From: an uncultured Pseudomonadales bacterium
GTDB lineage: Bacteria > Pseudomonadota > Gammaproteobacteria > Pseudomonadales > Azotimanducaceae
Reading direction: 5' to 3'
NCBI GenBank assembly: GCA_938017975.1
Contig: CALIKQ010000038.1
Span: 100,535-164,534 of the forward strand
Length of the DNA: 64,000 bases
The notes beneath the pieces were generated by a model. The model saw only the letters and a list, made by a program, of their open reading frames with translations, was not told the origin of the DNA and did not search any database. Positions 63,898-64,000 of the stretch are shown here, piece after piece (position 1 is the stretch's first letter; every line of letters starts with the position of its first letter). A program made the translations under genes and the position numbers.

Positions 63898-64000
63898 ATG
63901 ACCCAAAGAAAAGAATCCCTCGATGTGCTTGCGGTGAGCTTGCTGGTAGGTTTTAACGTGCTTTTGGGGTTAAACCAAGCGTTGGTAAAGCTGGTCAATG
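63898..64000 (+). CDS. EamA/DMT-superfamily permease, N-terminus (cut at window end)
   Basis: 34 codons only: MTQRKESLDVLAVSLLVGF then NVLLGLNQALVKLVN, the start of an EamA-type drug/metabolite transporter (LLGLNQxxxKLVN is typical of helix 1). ATG 63898 has AAGG about 9 nt upstream. Continues beyond the window. Plausible but based on very little sequence. Confidence 0.6.
   Translation, partial: MTQRKESLDVLAVSLLVGFNVLLGLNQALVKLVN

Noticed and set aside
63570..63998. 142-codon minus-strand ORF with membrane-like stretch
   Set aside because: The last third looks non-coding, and the plus strand encodes a more recognisable EamA permease start at 63898.
1..64000. CRISPR arrays, tRNA genes, transposons or prophage
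   Set aside because: No direct repeat array with spacers, no tRNA-like TTCGA arm in context, and no transposase or integrase homologue seen in any frame.

Overview
The window reads as a chromosomal segment of a heterotrophic gammaproteobacterium of moderate G+C, probably marine. This is inferred from the GlnRS type, the gsp-style type II secretion operon, the ETF/ETF-QO set, the ImuA/ImuB/DnaE2 mutagenesis genes and the acyl-CoA and TauD-type catabolic genes. There is no transposase, phage gene, tRNA, rRNA or CRISPR array that I can see. Most genes are tightly packed, many with ATGA-type or 8-11 nt overlaps, and several use GTG or TTG starts.

Layout. 1-3.3 kb: 3' end of glnS, a PLP dehydratase, a CPXCG mini-protein, a membrane dipeptidase. 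3.3-8.3 kb: glyA behind a long structured leader, an alpha/beta hydrolase, a CDF metal transporter, a SRPBCC protein, an FMN reductase and an unknown protein. 8.5-15.6 kb: a DUF35/thiolase pair, a phosphodiesterase and DUF1285 cluster, then ETF-QO divergent from etfBA, which ends in a clear terminator. 15.7-19.2 kb: ogt, cysK, pyrB and a LysR regulator. 19.4-27.0 kb: nine-gene type II secretion operon gspEFGHIJKLM. 27-34.9 kb: MATE pump, dnaE2 under a LexA box, divergent tdk, CurA-like reductase, YaiI, SlyD. 34.9-42.8 kb: enoyl-CoA hydratase, Nudix, CaiB, TauD, a zinc alcohol dehydrogenase, a DUF4397 lipoprotein and a SpoU methyltransferase. 43-46 kb: a glutathione peroxidase with an in-frame UGA, then imuB and imuA under a second LexA box. 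46.6-53.5 kb: a dockerin-like secreted protein, a kinase/TIM-barrel fusion and an LtaS-like phosphotransferase. 53.7-61 kb: an NAD-dependent formate dehydrogenase operon and its divergent ModE-like regulator. 61.3-64 kb: a DUF547 protein, two TIGR04282/04283 glycosyltransferases and the first codons of a DMT permease.

The strongest finding is at 43111-43569 (minus). The frame is intact over 152 codons except for one UGA exactly at the catalytic Cys/Sec position of glutathione peroxidase. It is followed by a perfect 7-bp hairpin with a GGUC loop whose apical ten bases equal those of the E. coli fdhF SECIS. I read this as a genuine selenoprotein, so the genome should carry selA, selB, selC and selD elsewhere.

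Second, the SOS mutasome is split. dnaE2 and imuA-imuB lie about 12 kb apart on the same strand, yet each has an identical 26-bp LexA palindrome at nearly the same distance from its start codon.

Third, the formate dehydrogenase has its FdsG and FdsB subunits fused in one chain, and the fds/regulator intergenic region contains three separate dyads. The kinase/TIM-barrel fusion next to the LtaS-like enzyme, with a 16-codon leader ORF, is the least understood pair and may modify the cell envelope.
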